In this document: one piece after another, positions 6,205 through 14,619 of the stretch | Layout of the letters: the number at the start of each line of letters is the position of its first letter | How positions within the stretch are numbered: position 1 is the stretch's first letter | DNA from: a bacterium | GTDB lineage: Bacteria; JAMCPX01 | Length of the DNA stretch: 15,048 nt | NCBI GenBank assembly: GCA_021787655.1 | Contig: JAJYLM010000041.1 | Location: forward strand, 1-15,048 | Reading direction: 5' to 3' | The notes under the pieces: model-generated | What the model saw: only the letters and a program-made list of their open reading frames with translations | Told to the model about the DNA's origin: nothing | The model's database searches: none | Position numbers and translations under genes: made by a program

Positions 6205-6816
6205 TCAGAGAAACTTGAACCGGACGATGTCTATGATGATCATGACAACCAGCATGGAGACAATGCCGATCATGGTCCAGCGCTCGCCCTTGAGCGCAGA
6301 GGGATCGTAGACTGCCTTTTTGGTCGTGAAGGCTTTCGGGAAGAAGCGCGGCACCTCGCTGAGATACCGGCTGTACGGTTCGCCGAATTTTTCGAGCAGG
6401 AAATATTCCTCGCGCCTGACGATCGGGTAATACTCTATCGCAAAATAGAGGACCACAAGGGGGACGATTACGACCGCGTTTGCCAGCAGTGAAAAGCCCA
6501 GCGCGATCAGGAAATTGCCCGCATACAGGGGGTTGCGGATAAGGGAGTACGGACCTTCCATGACCAGCCGGTCTGCAATGAGCTTCTTCGATCGCGTGGT
6601 GCCGCCGGAATAACCGACTGCCCAGATCCGTATGGCCTCCCCGCCGAGTATGACCAGGCCGCCCATGACAAACAACAGCAACCGGGCATCACCGGCACTG
6701 AACGTGGGTTTTGTGAATGCGAGCACCAAAACGGTGACTATGATAAACGGTACGGGCAGCGTATCCCTGTGTTTAAAAACAAAATCTCCGAATCGAACAA
6801 TCCAGTCCTGCTTCAT
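6205..6816 (-). CDS. Isoprenylcysteine carboxyl methyltransferase-like (ICMT/PEMT) membrane protein
   Basis: This is a probable S-adenosylmethionine-dependent methyltransferase embedded in the membrane. Bacterial members of this fold act on lipids or small hydrophobic molecules, and the substrate cannot be read here. I choose the ATG at 6816 (203 residues) over 6834 because it overlaps the polX stop as ATGA and has AAGGAG four bases upstream. Hydrophobic segments lie near 21-35, 45-66, 97-129 and 179-198. The conserved core is EGPYSLIRNPLYAGNFL (87-103), whose RNPxY motif is typical of the family, followed by EEYFLLEKFGEPYSRYLSEV (136-155) and RFFP. The extra helix after residue 179 lies beyond the conserved core. 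It is the second gene of a two-gene unit with polX, with no functional link obvious. Family is fairly sure; reaction unknown. Confidence 0.8.
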   Translation of the reverse strand: MKQDWIVRFGDFVFKHRDTLPVPFIIVTVLVLAFTKPTFSAGDARLLLFVMGGLVILGGEAIRIWAVGYSGGTTRSKKLIADRLVMEGPYSLIRNPLYAGNFLIALGFSLLANAVVIVPLVVLYFAIEYYPIVRREEYFLLEKFGEPYSRYLSEVPRFFPKAFTTKKAVYDPSALKGERWTMIGIVSMLVVMIIIDIVRFKFL

Positions 6817-8534
6817 CGGTCTCCTTTCAGCCATCCTGTAAAATGTTTGAATTCCTGCGTGTTGACGACATCGTCTTTTTCAAGCCATCCGCGGCGCGCG
6901 ACGGACACGCCGTAGTTCATGTACCTCATCTGCTTCGGATCATGGCTATCAGTTGTTATCATAAACTTCAAACCTTTTGAACGCGCCTTCTTGATCATGG
7001 TGTCCGTCAGATCCAGCCGCAGGGGATAGGAGTTGATCTCCATGGCGACGCGGTATTTCTGTGCAGCGGAGAACACAGCGTCCCAGTCGGCGTCGTACGC
7101 GTCCCGCTCGCCGATGAGCCTGCCCGAGGGGTGTCCGATGCAGTCGACCAGCCCTGTTTCCATCGCCCTGATCATGCGGCCGGTTATCTGCTCCTTCGAC
7201 TGCCTGAACCCGGAGTGGATCGAACCGATCACGATGTCCAGCCTGCCGAGCATGCCGCTGTCCATGTCCAGGCTCCCGTCAGCGAGGATATCGACCTCCA
7301 TGCCGCTGAGGACCTTAATCCGTGCACCGGTCCTGTTGAACGCTTCTATCTCGCGGATCTCGAGCTCCAGCCGCTGCGGTGTAAGGCCGTGCGCCACGCC
7401 GAGCGACTGGGAGTGGTCTGTAATGGCGATGTAAGCGTACCCCAGCGCCTGCGCAGAGAGCGCCATCTGCCCGACCGTACTGTTGCCGTCGCTGGCAACG
7501 GTATGCATGTGCACATCCCCCCTGATATCAGCCAGGCCTATCAACCGGGGAAGGTTCCGTTCGAGGGCCATCTCGATCTCTCCCTGGTCCTCCCGGATCT
7601 CCGGGGGCACGAACTGCAGTCCGAGGATGTCGTACACGTCCTCCTCTGTTGCACCCGCAATCTTCCGGCCGTTCATATCGAAAACGCCGTACTCGTTGAG
7701 CTTGTATCCCTTTTTTACGGCGATCTCCCGGAGCTTGATATTGTGCGTCTTCGACCCGGTAAAGTATGCGAGTGCAGCACCAAGGCTGTCTTTTTCAACG
7801 ACCCGGACGTCCACCTGGAGGTGCGTGTTTTTCAGGATCGCCGATGACCGGGTCGGGCCGTGCGAGAGGACCCGTTCGATGTCCTTGAGCCTGACGAAGG
7901 CGTCCATCAGGGGACCCGGTTCGTCCGAAACGACCAGGATATCGATATCCCCGACCGTCTCCTTTCTGCGCCGGATGCTGCCTGCAAGTTCAAGTGACCG
8001 GACCCCCCTGACCTTGCCCAGTTCCTGGATGATCATTTCACCGATCGGGAGAGCCGTTCCCAGGGGGAACCTGCCCTGGATGCTTTTTTTCAAAGCAATC
8101 CCCTTGAGGATATTGGCGATGGTCTTCTCCTTGAAGCCCTTGATTCCCTGCAAGGCCCCGGATTCTGCTGACGCTCCGAGTTTTTCAACAGAATCTATGC
8201 CATAGGTTTCGAAGAGAAGCTTTGCGGTCTTCGGGCCGACCCCGGGTATGGCGAGGATATCGAGCACACCCTGCGGAAATTCCTGCAGGAGTTCGTCATG
8301 GACCGCCATCCTGCCGGTGTGGATGTATTCTTCTATTCTTGTGTACAGGTCCTTGCCGATGCCCGGGACCTGCTTGAGCCTGCCGTCCGCGAGCATCACC
8401 CCTGCATCGTCCGGCAGGTCTTCCATGATCTGTGCCGCCCGCCGGTACGCCCGAATCCTGAACGGATTTTCATTCTTTATTTCAAGGATATCGGCGACAT
8501 CGCTGAATATGTGCGACAGTTCTTCATTGACCAT
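6813..8534 (-). CDS. polX: DNA polymerase/3'-5' exonuclease PolX
   Basis: This is a two-domain repair enzyme that fills short gaps and trims 3' ends, as expected in base-excision repair. The ATG at 8534 (573 residues) fits the family start MVNEELSHIFSDVADILEIK. A GTG at 8558 would add eight residues, and neither start has a clear Shine-Dalgarno. Helix-hairpin-helix loops VPGIGK (about 56-61) and IPGVGPK (96-102) come first. The polymerase palm follows with GSIRRRKE (185-192), metal Asp196 and Asp198 in DIDILV, and the third Asp at 242 in VDVRV. The PHP domain shows HMH (342-344), Asp349, DH (373-374), Glu413, SIHSG (439-443, His440), GHPSG (His468) and TDSH (Asp529, His531), so both active sites look intact. 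The stop overlaps the methyltransferase-like gene by four bases. The assignment is secure. Confidence 0.96.
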   Translation of the reverse strand: MVNEELSHIFSDVADILEIKNENPFRIRAYRRAAQIMEDLPDDAGVMLADGRLKQVPGIGKDLYTRIEEYIHTGRMAVHDELLQEFPQGVLDILAIPGVGPKTAKLLFETYGIDSVEKLGASAESGALQGIKGFKEKTIANILKGIALKKSIQGRFPLGTALPIGEMIIQELGKVRGVRSLELAGSIRRRKETVGDIDILVVSDEPGPLMDAFVRLKDIERVLSHGPTRSSAILKNTHLQVDVRVVEKDSLGAALAYFTGSKTHNIKLREIAVKKGYKLNEYGVFDMNGRKIAGATEEDVYDILGLQFVPPEIREDQGEIEMALERNLPRLIGLADIRGDVHMHTVASDGNSTVGQMALSAQALGYAYIAITDHSQSLGVAHGLTPQRLELEIREIEAFNRTGARIKVLSGMEVDILADGSLDMDSGMLGRLDIVIGSIHSGFRQSKEQITGRMIRAMETGLVDCIGHPSGRLIGERDAYDADWDAVFSAAQKYRVAMEINSYPLRLDLTDTMIKKARSKGLKFMITTDSHDPKQMRYMNYGVSVARRGWLEKDDVVNTQEFKHFTGWLKGDR

Positions 8535-8615
8535 AACCGTACACCGAGTGTATGCCACAGAGGCAAAAATTGCAAATATCCGGAGAAAATGTTGTACCGA
8601 AACCGGTTATGAGCC

Positions 8616-8643
8616 TTGACACAGAGAGGCATATGAGTATACA
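8616..8643 (+). promoter_or_regulatory. Candidate sigma-70 promoter of the mltD-mrp-glp operon
   Basis: A perfect TTGACA (8616-8621) is followed by 16 bases and TATACA (8638-8643, four of six). The predicted start is near 8650, only about three bases before the ATG at 8653. Either the mRNA is almost leaderless or the boxes are shifted. The weak ribosome site of mltD fits the first reading. Confidence 0.4.
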
Positions 8644-8652
8644 TCCAGAACT

Positions 8653-10119
8653 ATGAGAAAACTATACTGTGTATTATTGCTGCTTTTCGCGGGAGGCTTT
8701 GTCCAGGCATGTGCAACATCCAACAGCGCTGCTACCGGCAGGGCAGGATTGACGCTGACCGGTGAAACAACGACATCGACGGCCGGAACTGAAGCTCCTG
8801 CCGGCATGCAGTGTACGTCATCGACAGGCGCTGCACTCACCGGGTCCTCGGTAACGATGTCAGCGGACCAGGACATATCGGACGTCCTTGCCCAAAGCAC
8901 TGCTCCTGAAAACCTCGAGACCATCACGGCGCAAACAGATATCCCTATGGTCATGAACGAGAAGGTCCAGTACTTTATCAATTACTTTTCCGACATTCAG
9001 CACGATGTCTTTGCAAAATGGCTCGAGCGGTCAGAGCGCTATATACCGCAGATGAAAAAGATCCTGCGGAACAACGGACTGCCCGAGGACCTCGTGTACA
9101 TGGCGCTGATCGAGAGCGGGTTTAACACCCATGCGCTCTCCCGGAGCCGCGCGTGCGGGCCATGGCAGTTTATGCGGGGTACGGCACGGCTGTATCACCT
9201 GAAGGTCAACTGGTGGGTCGATGAACGGCGCAATCCGGAAAAATCCACGCTCGCAGCTGCACGGTATCTGAAAAACCTGTACGACACCTTTGGTTCCTGG
9301 TATCTGGCAGAGGCCGCGTACAACGCCGGCCCTCTGAAGGTCATGTGGGCGATGCAAAAACAAAAAACGGACAATTTCTGGAACCTCGCAGACCACCGGT
9401 ACCTGAGAAAGGAAACGCGGGATTATGTTCCCAAGCTCATCGCAGCCGCCATGATAGCGAAGGACCCCGCTGCCTATGGATTTTCGGATCTGACCTACGA
9501 CAAGCCCCTGGACAACGATACCGTGGTCCTGCATCACCAGATAGATCTCCACGTGGCTGCACGGCTCGCAGACACCAGTTACGCAACCTTAAAACAGCTG
9601 AACCCGGAGCTCTTACGCTGGGCGACACCCCCGGTACCGGACTACACCCTGAACATACCGTCGGGAACACGGAAGCTTTTCCTGGCAGACCTCGACAAGC
9701 TTCCCCGGAGGGAGTTTTTCAGCTATAAACGCTACAGGATACGGCCCGGGGACACCCTGTACATGATCGCCCGGGAGTTCGGCGTATCGGCCCATGAATT
9801 GAGGGACATGAACCATATCTGGAATGTCAAAGCACTGCATCCCGGACATGACATCATCATCCCGGTCAGCCCCTACCAGCACCGGGAGGCCGTCGCATCG
9901 GTCCGGCGTATGCGGGTCATCAACACGTCCTATGCAACACCGCGGCCGGGCTCCCACTACATTTACTACCGAGTCAAGCAGGGAGACACCCTGTGGAACA
10001 TAGCCCAGAAATTCGATGTGACCATCTCGAGGATCAAATACAATAACAGATTGCGGGGAAGATTGATCAAACCCAACATGATTCTCAAGATTCCGAAGAT
10101 TATCGCCCGCGAAGATTAG
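8653..10119 (+). CDS. mltD: Lytic murein transglycosylase D with LysM repeats (lipoprotein)
   Basis: The enzyme cleaves peptidoglycan glycan strands non-hydrolytically, leaving 1,6-anhydromuramic ends, and acts in the periplasm. The 488-residue protein starts with a lipoprotein signal: basic MRK, a hydrophobic core, and lipobox VQAC with Cys20 as the lipidated residue. A Ser/Thr/Ala-rich linker (about 21-80) leads to the SLT domain (about 135-250). Its catalytic glutamate is Glu154 in ALIESGF, followed by SRACGPWQFM and the AEAAYNAGP loop. A degenerate LysM-like stretch with LNPELLRWATPP (about 300-345) precedes two clear LysM repeats at about 361-405 (RPGDTLYMIAREFGVS) and 438-482 (KQGDTLWNIAQKFDVT), which bind GlcNAc chains. 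No good Shine-Dalgarno is present. It heads the rightward operon, 14 bases before mrp, with no evident functional tie to the genes that follow. Confidence 0.93.
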   Translation: MRKLYCVLLLLFAGGFVQACATSNSAATGRAGLTLTGETTTSTAGTEAPAGMQCTSSTGAALTGSSVTMSADQDISDVLAQSTAPENLETITAQTDIPMVMNEKVQYFINYFSDIQHDVFAKWLERSERYIPQMKKILRNNGLPEDLVYMALIESGFNTHALSRSRACGPWQFMRGTARLYHLKVNWWVDERRNPEKSTLAAARYLKNLYDTFGSWYLAEAAYNAGPLKVMWAMQKQKTDNFWNLADHRYLRKETRDYVPKLIAAAMIAKDPAAYGFSDLTYDKPLDNDTVVLHHQIDLHVAARLADTSYATLKQLNPELLRWATPPVPDYTLNIPSGTRKLFLADLDKLPRREFFSYKRYRIRPGDTLYMIAREFGVSAHELRDMNHIWNVKALHPGHDIIIPVSPYQHREAVASVRRMRVINTSYATPRPGSHYIYYRVKQGDTLWNIAQKFDVTISRIKYNNRLRGRLIKPNMILKIPKIIARED

Positions 10120-10133
10120 AGAGGAGTACCAAC

Positions 10134-11213
10134 GTGTCTGACAGAGATCTCGAACGACAGGTCCTCAATGCACTGAGCACCGTGGAGGACCCGGAACTGA
10201 AAAAAGACGTCGTCAGTCTCGGCATGATCCGGGACCTGCACATTGAGAACGGAACGGTCAGTTTCAGATTTGTCCTGACCACACCTGCATGCCCGCTCGC
10301 GGGCAGCCTGAACGAGGCGGTAAAAAAGGCCGTCGAATCCCTGAGCTGGGTGAAGTCGGTCAACGTCCAGCAGGATGCAGTCGTACCCAAGGCGCATTCG
10401 GCAGGACCTCAGAAACCGGCACCCATCGAGGGCATCAGGAACATCATCGCAGTCGGGAGCGGCAAAGGCGGTGTCGGCAAGTCGACGGTCAGCGTGAACC
10501 TGGCCGTTGCGCTGGCACAGACCGGAGCGAGGGTCGGGCTTATCGATGCCGATATCTACGGTCCCGATGTGCCCCTGCTGCTCGGGATAACCGGCGACCA
10601 GAAACAGGCGCTGGCCCAGCGGGAAGAGCTTGCACCAGTGGAGGCACACGGGGTGAAAGCGATATCCATCGGGCTGATCCTGCCCGACGATACGCCGGTC
10701 ATCTGGAGGGGCCCGCTGATCAGCCAGATGATAGAACAGTTCCTCACCCAGATGAAGTGGGGCGAGATCGACTACATGATCGTGGATCTTCCGCCCGGAA
10801 CCGGCGATATCCAGCTGACCCTCGTGCAGAAGGCGCCGATCAACGGCGCCATCATCGTCTCGACACCGCAGGACGTGTCCCTGCTCGATGCGACCAAGGC
10901 GCTGAATATGTTCCTGAAGGTCGAAGTCCCCATCCTCGGCATGGTCGAAAACATGAGCTACTTTATCTGCCCGCACTGCGGGCAGCAGACCAACATCTTC
11001 AGTACGGGCGGTGTCGAAGAAACCGCCAAGCGGCTGTCCATCGACTTTATCGGCAGGATCCCCCTCGAGCCGCGGGTGCGGGAGGCAGGAGACAAGGGCA
11101 ACCCCATCGTGGCAGCAGACCCGTCCTCGCAGACGGCAAAGGAATTTCAGAGTATAGCGGCAAAAGCTGCATCGAAGCTGAGTATACAAAATCTGAAAAA
11201 CGGAGTACACTGA
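10134..11213 (+). CDS. mrp: Mrp/ApbC family iron-sulfur cluster carrier ATPase
   Basis: This is a cytoplasmic P-loop ATPase of the Mrp/NBP35 type that holds a bridging [4Fe-4S] cluster between two subunits and hands it to apo-proteins. It has 359 residues and starts at GTG with AGGAG seven bases upstream. Residues 1-85 form a MIP18/DUF59 domain (VEDPELKKDVVSLGMIRDL, TTPACPL). The deviant Walker A is GKGGVGKS at 110-117, followed by DADIYGPDVPLLLG and the VDLPPGTGD region. The cluster-binding pair C279-P-H-C282 is present. The gene lies 14 bases after mltD and four bases before glpA. Since GlpA and the short ferredoxin downstream both carry Fe-S ligands, this carrier may serve them, though family members usually act broadly. 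Confidence 0.95.
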   Translation: MSDRDLERQVLNALSTVEDPELKKDVVSLGMIRDLHIENGTVSFRFVLTTPACPLAGSLNEAVKKAVESLSWVKSVNVQQDAVVPKAHSAGPQKPAPIEGIRNIIAVGSGKGGVGKSTVSVNLAVALAQTGARVGLIDADIYGPDVPLLLGITGDQKQALAQREELAPVEAHGVKAISIGLILPDDTPVIWRGPLISQMIEQFLTQMKWGEIDYMIVDLPPGTGDIQLTLVQKAPINGAIIVSTPQDVSLLDATKALNMFLKVEVPILGMVENMSYFICPHCGQQTNIFSTGGVEETAKRLSIDFIGRIPLEPRVREAGDKGNPIVAADPSSQTAKEFQSIAAKAASKLSIQNLKNGVH

Positions 11214-11217
11214 TTCC

Positions 11218-12879
11218 GTGACAGAAAGCACACCCACGGCCACGTATGACGTGGCAATCATCGGGGGAGGCATCAACGGCACAGGGATTGCGCGTGATTG
11301 TGCGCTGCGCGGCCTCTCGGTCGTCCTGTTCGAGAAGAACGACATCGCTTCGGGTGCAACCGGCGCGTGCACCGGCATGATCCACGGCGGCGCCCGGTAC
11401 CTGCTCAACGATGTCGGCACGACGCACATGTCGTGTCTCGATTCAGGGTACATCCAGAAGATCGCCCCGCACCTGCTGTTCCGGATTCCGTTCATAACAC
11501 CGGTCCTGAAACAGGACAGCATGCCCGGGGTTTATATCGAGCTGCTGGAGACCTTTTTCGAGGCGTACGATAAATTCGCTCCGCTGAAAAACAGCAAACC
11601 GCACACGCGGCTCACCCGCGATGAACTCAAGGCGCTCGAACCCGGGATAACGGACGAGGCCATGGGCGCGATCTCGTTCGACGAGTACGGGATCGACACC
11701 TTCAGGCTTGCTGCCGAGAACGCTGTTTCCGCAGCAGAACACGGCGCGGTCATCCGGAACCATACCAGTGTCGGGCAGCTCCTGATCGAAAACAACGTCG
11801 TCAGGGGCGTCAGGGTCAAAGACGCCTTCTCAGGACAGGTCCAGGACATCCGCGCACGGATTGTGATGAACGCTGCCGGGCCGTGGCTTCCGGGTGTTGC
11901 GCAGCTTGCAGGCACCTCCGTGAAGATCCGGCCGGGCAAGGGCGTACACCTCATCCTTGACCGCCGTATCGCAAACTACGGCATCGTGATCAAGGCGATC
12001 GACGGCAGGCAGGTGTTCATGATGCCGCACGACAACACCTTTATCATCGGGACAACGGACGACGACTACTACGGCGACCTCAACAACCTGTGGGCGACGC
12101 ACGACGAGATCGAGTACCTGCTCCAGGCAGCGGAACACTATTTTCCGAAGATACGCGAGTACAGGATCATGCGAGTGATGGTCGGTGTACGGCCGACGCT
12201 GTATGCATGGGGAAAAAATGAAGACAAACTCTACCGGGAACACAAGGTTTTCGACCACGGGCAGGAGGACGGTATCCAGGGCTTCCTGACCATCGCAGGC
12301 GGCAAGCTCGCAAGCTACCGGCTCATGTCCGAGGAAGCGACTGACCTTATCTGCAAAAAGCTCGGCAGCAGTGCCGTCTGTACGACACATACCCAGCCTT
12401 TGCCCGGGGGCAGGTTCCTGCCGGACGTCAAAAAACTTGCGCAGCAGTACGGCATCGATCCCTTCATCGTATCACGCATCGCATACCGGCACGGCGCGAC
12501 AACCGAGGAAATCCTGAAGCTGACCGTGGAAAATCCGTCGAACGCCAACATCGTGTGCGAGTGTGAACCGGTGATCGAGGCCGAGATCCGGTATGCCATC
12601 CGGAACGAATGGGCGAAGACCATTCCGGATCTCAGGAGAAGGACACGGCTGGGCACGGGCTCGTGCCAGGGCAGGAGATGCACGGTCCGCGCCGCGTATA
12701 TCCTCGGCGAGGAACTCGGACTGGGCACGGACGGCATCAAGGCATCAGTCGAAGGATTTATCAAGGAGCGGTGGAAAGGCAAGGCCCCGATCCTTGCGGA
12801 CAAGCAGCTTGCCGAGGAAGAGCTCAACCTTGCGACCCACATCCTGTCGGACAGCTTCAACGTCATCCTGGAGAAGTGA
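11218..12879 (+). CDS. glpA: Anaerobic glycerol-3-phosphate dehydrogenase subunit A
   Basis: This is the catalytic FAD subunit that oxidises sn-glycerol-3-phosphate to dihydroxyacetone phosphate. The product has 553 residues from a GTG, with GGAG rather far upstream (12 bases). The dinucleotide fold begins at AIIGGGINGTGIARD (13-27), and the family stretch ATGACTGMIHGGARYLL follows. The middle holds the DAO-type substrate domain (GVRPTLYAWG, IAGGKLASYRLMSEEATD). The C-terminal part is the BFD-like [2Fe-2S] domain with Cys447 and Cys449 (CEC), Cys483 and Cys488 (GSCQGRRC), all four ligands present. That domain separates GlpA from the aerobic GlpD. Three bases separate its stop from glpB. It works with GlpB and the small ferredoxin that follow. 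No glpK, glpF or glp regulator is visible in the window. Confidence 0.9.
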   Translation: MTESTPTATYDVAIIGGGINGTGIARDCALRGLSVVLFEKNDIASGATGACTGMIHGGARYLLNDVGTTHMSCLDSGYIQKIAPHLLFRIPFITPVLKQDSMPGVYIELLETFFEAYDKFAPLKNSKPHTRLTRDELKALEPGITDEAMGAISFDEYGIDTFRLAAENAVSAAEHGAVIRNHTSVGQLLIENNVVRGVRVKDAFSGQVQDIRARIVMNAAGPWLPGVAQLAGTSVKIRPGKGVHLILDRRIANYGIVIKAIDGRQVFMMPHDNTFIIGTTDDDYYGDLNNLWATHDEIEYLLQAAEHYFPKIREYRIMRVMVGVRPTLYAWGKNEDKLYREHKVFDHGQEDGIQGFLTIAGGKLASYRLMSEEATDLICKKLGSSAVCTTHTQPLPGGRFLPDVKKLAQQYGIDPFIVSRIAYRHGATTEEILKLTVENPSNANIVCECEPVIEAEIRYAIRNEWAKTIPDLRRRTRLGTGSCQGRRCTVRAAYILGEELGLGTDGIKASVEGFIKERWKGKAPILADKQLAEEELNLATHILSDSFNVILEK

Positions 12880-12882
12880 CCC

Positions 12883-14217
12883 ATGGACTATGATGTAATC
12901 GTCATCGGGAGCGGCATCGCCGGAGCACTGGCAGCGATCAATGCAGCCAGGACCCGGAAGGTCGCTGTCGTGAGAAAAGGGTATGGCGCGACTGCACTTT
13001 CATCCGGCGCTTTCGATATTGCAAGCAGGACCGGCAGGCGCGGGAGACCGTTCAAGGGTTTCGTGAACCTGCCCGAATCCATCGGCAACGTGCTCGAGAA
13101 CGAGCAGGACCATCCGTATTCCCTGCTGTCCATGGCGTTTACCGGCGACCGGATCGCCGAGTTTACGAGTATGCTGAAAACCATCGGCGACCAGGTTTTT
13201 TCCGAACTCGCTGGCGCAGGCATGCCGTACGAGGGATCGTGGGAAAATAACATGATCATCCCCAACCAGCACGGCACGTTCAAGGTTACCTCGTTCTGCC
13301 AGTCAACTATGGCGTCCGGCAACCTGGCGAAGCTCATGGGCCGCTCCGTGCTGTTTCTCGGATTCGAAAAAACGTCCATCCACAACAACACCCGTGCACA
13401 ATTCCTGGACGGCATCCTCACGACGTACGGATTTGCATCCTTCAAAAATATCAATTACATGAATATCGACCTCCATTCCCGCGGCATTCGCTGCAATGAA
13501 CATGATTTCATCTCACTCGCAGCACTTATGGATGACCCCGAACAGTCTGCAAAGATCGTGTCCTACATAGCGCAGGCACTCGAGACCGTCGGCTACGATC
13601 ACGCTTTCCTGCCACCCATCATGGGCATCAGGCGCTACCGGGAGGTTGCTGCACTGTTCAGGGATTCCTTCGGGGACCGGCTTTCTGAATTTCTGTCTCC
13701 CCCGTCGTCGGCACCCGGACTCAGGCTCCAGTACGCCCTCGACAAGCTGCTCGCGCAGCACGGAGTCGCAGTCATCGAAGGTCACGCGGCACTGCAGGAC
13801 GCTGCGGACACGGTCAGGTTTATCCGCATCACCGGCAGCAACGGGCAGACGTCCGATCTCTCGGCGCGCAGCTTTGTGCTTGCGACGGGAAAGTTCATCG
13901 GCGGAAGCATGGTCAGGAACAAGACCTGGACCGAGGCAGTGTTCGGCCTTCCGCTCTTCATCGGCAGGCATCTGGTCAGCGACCCGTTCCCCCTGAAGTA
14001 TCTGACCGACGACCCCTTCGACGAGCAGCTCCTGTTTTCCCTGGGAGTGCGGGTGGACGCGGCGCTGCGTCCGGTGGATGAGAACGACAAGGTCGTGTAT
14101 AAAAATCTCTGCGCAGCGGGCTCTGTCCTTTCCGGATACAACTATATCTACGACAGGACCGGCATGGGGACTGCAATGATCACAGGGGCGAAGGCCGGTA
14201 TCGTATCGGCGGAATGA
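12883..14217 (+). CDS. glpB: Anaerobic glycerol-3-phosphate dehydrogenase subunit B
   Basis: This is the second flavin subunit of the GlpABC complex, thought to bind FMN or FAD and pass electrons from GlpA onward. It has 444 residues. A nucleotide fold opens the protein at YDVIVIGSGIAGALAA (3-18), followed by GYGATALSSGAFDIAS, typical of GlpB. The C-terminal half has FVLATGKFIGG and a final flavin-contact stretch, NLCAAGSVLSGYNYIYDRTG, ahead of MGTAMITGAKAG. TGGAG lies nine bases before the ATG. The stop is three bases from the next gene. Position directly between glpA and a ferredoxin subunit supports the call; sequence alone would also fit a wider FAD/fumarate-reductase-like flavoprotein. 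Confidence 0.88.
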   Translation: MDYDVIVIGSGIAGALAAINAARTRKVAVVRKGYGATALSSGAFDIASRTGRRGRPFKGFVNLPESIGNVLENEQDHPYSLLSMAFTGDRIAEFTSMLKTIGDQVFSELAGAGMPYEGSWENNMIIPNQHGTFKVTSFCQSTMASGNLAKLMGRSVLFLGFEKTSIHNNTRAQFLDGILTTYGFASFKNINYMNIDLHSRGIRCNEHDFISLAALMDDPEQSAKIVSYIAQALETVGYDHAFLPPIMGIRRYREVAALFRDSFGDRLSEFLSPPSSAPGLRLQYALDKLLAQHGVAVIEGHAALQDAADTVRFIRITGSNGQTSDLSARSFVLATGKFIGGSMVRNKTWTEAVFGLPLFIGRHLVSDPFPLKYLTDDPFDEQLLFSLGVRVDAALRPVDENDKVVYKNLCAAGSVLSGYNYIYDRTGMGTAMITGAKAGIVSAE

Positions 14218-14220
14218 CGT

Positions 14221-14619
14221 ATGGGTAAAAAAGACATATTCGCATTGCTGAACCTCGCGTACAGGCTGGTGATCCATATTCTGCGAAAGCCGGTGCGCTG
14301 GATCAAAGGATACAACGGCCACGACCGGTTCGTGGACCAGTACCGCGGGCTAGCTCCGGTCAGTGAACAGGTGCGCAGGTCGTACCCCGTTCTCTCGGGG
14401 TGCATCAACTGCGGCATCTGCACCGCTGAATGCAGCACGATCAAACACCAGGTACCCCCGGTCTACCTCTTCGTCAGCTATTCGAAACTCCTGCCGGAAC
14501 TCTTTTACTCCGACGCCCTGCTGAAAGCCTGCACTGAATGCGACACCTGTCTCGTCCACTGCCCGACCGGGCTGCGGATGAAAGAACTTGTACTTCTGTA
14601 CAGGGACATGGTGTCTTGA
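14221..14619 (+). CDS. Short GlpC/HdrC-like ferredoxin subunit, two [4Fe-4S] sites
   Basis: This is the likely electron-carrying subunit of the glycerol-3-phosphate dehydrogenase. It has only 132 residues. The N-terminus (about 5-30) is a hydrophobic to amphipathic helix rich in Leu, Ile and Lys/Arg that could touch the membrane. Two full four-cysteine sets follow: C61-x2-C64-x2-C67-x3-C71 (CINCGICTAEC) and C104-x2-C107-x2-C110-x3-C114-P (CTECDTCLVHCP). The Escherichia GlpC is about three times longer, with two CCG (heterodisulfide-reductase type) domains after the ferredoxin part; here these are absent and the next gene starts at once. The size and cysteine layout match HdrC-type subunits. 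Its place after glpB argues for the GlpC role. How electrons reach the quinone pool is therefore open. Confidence 0.78.
   Translation: MGKKDIFALLNLAYRLVIHILRKPVRWIKGYNGHDRFVDQYRGLAPVSEQVRRSYPVLSGCINCGICTAECSTIKHQVPPVYLFVSYSKLLPELFYSDALLKACTECDTCLVHCPTGLRMKELVLLYRDMVS

Noticed and set aside
6817..6834. Upstream ATG for the methyltransferase-like gene
   Set aside because: The ATG at 6816 has the ATGA overlap with polX and a Shine-Dalgarno; the extra six residues read back into polX without such support.
10116..11522. A 468-codon minus-strand open frame across mrp and the start of glpA
   Set aside because: It is antisense to two well supported genes and shows no coherent domain; it mirrors their codon bias.
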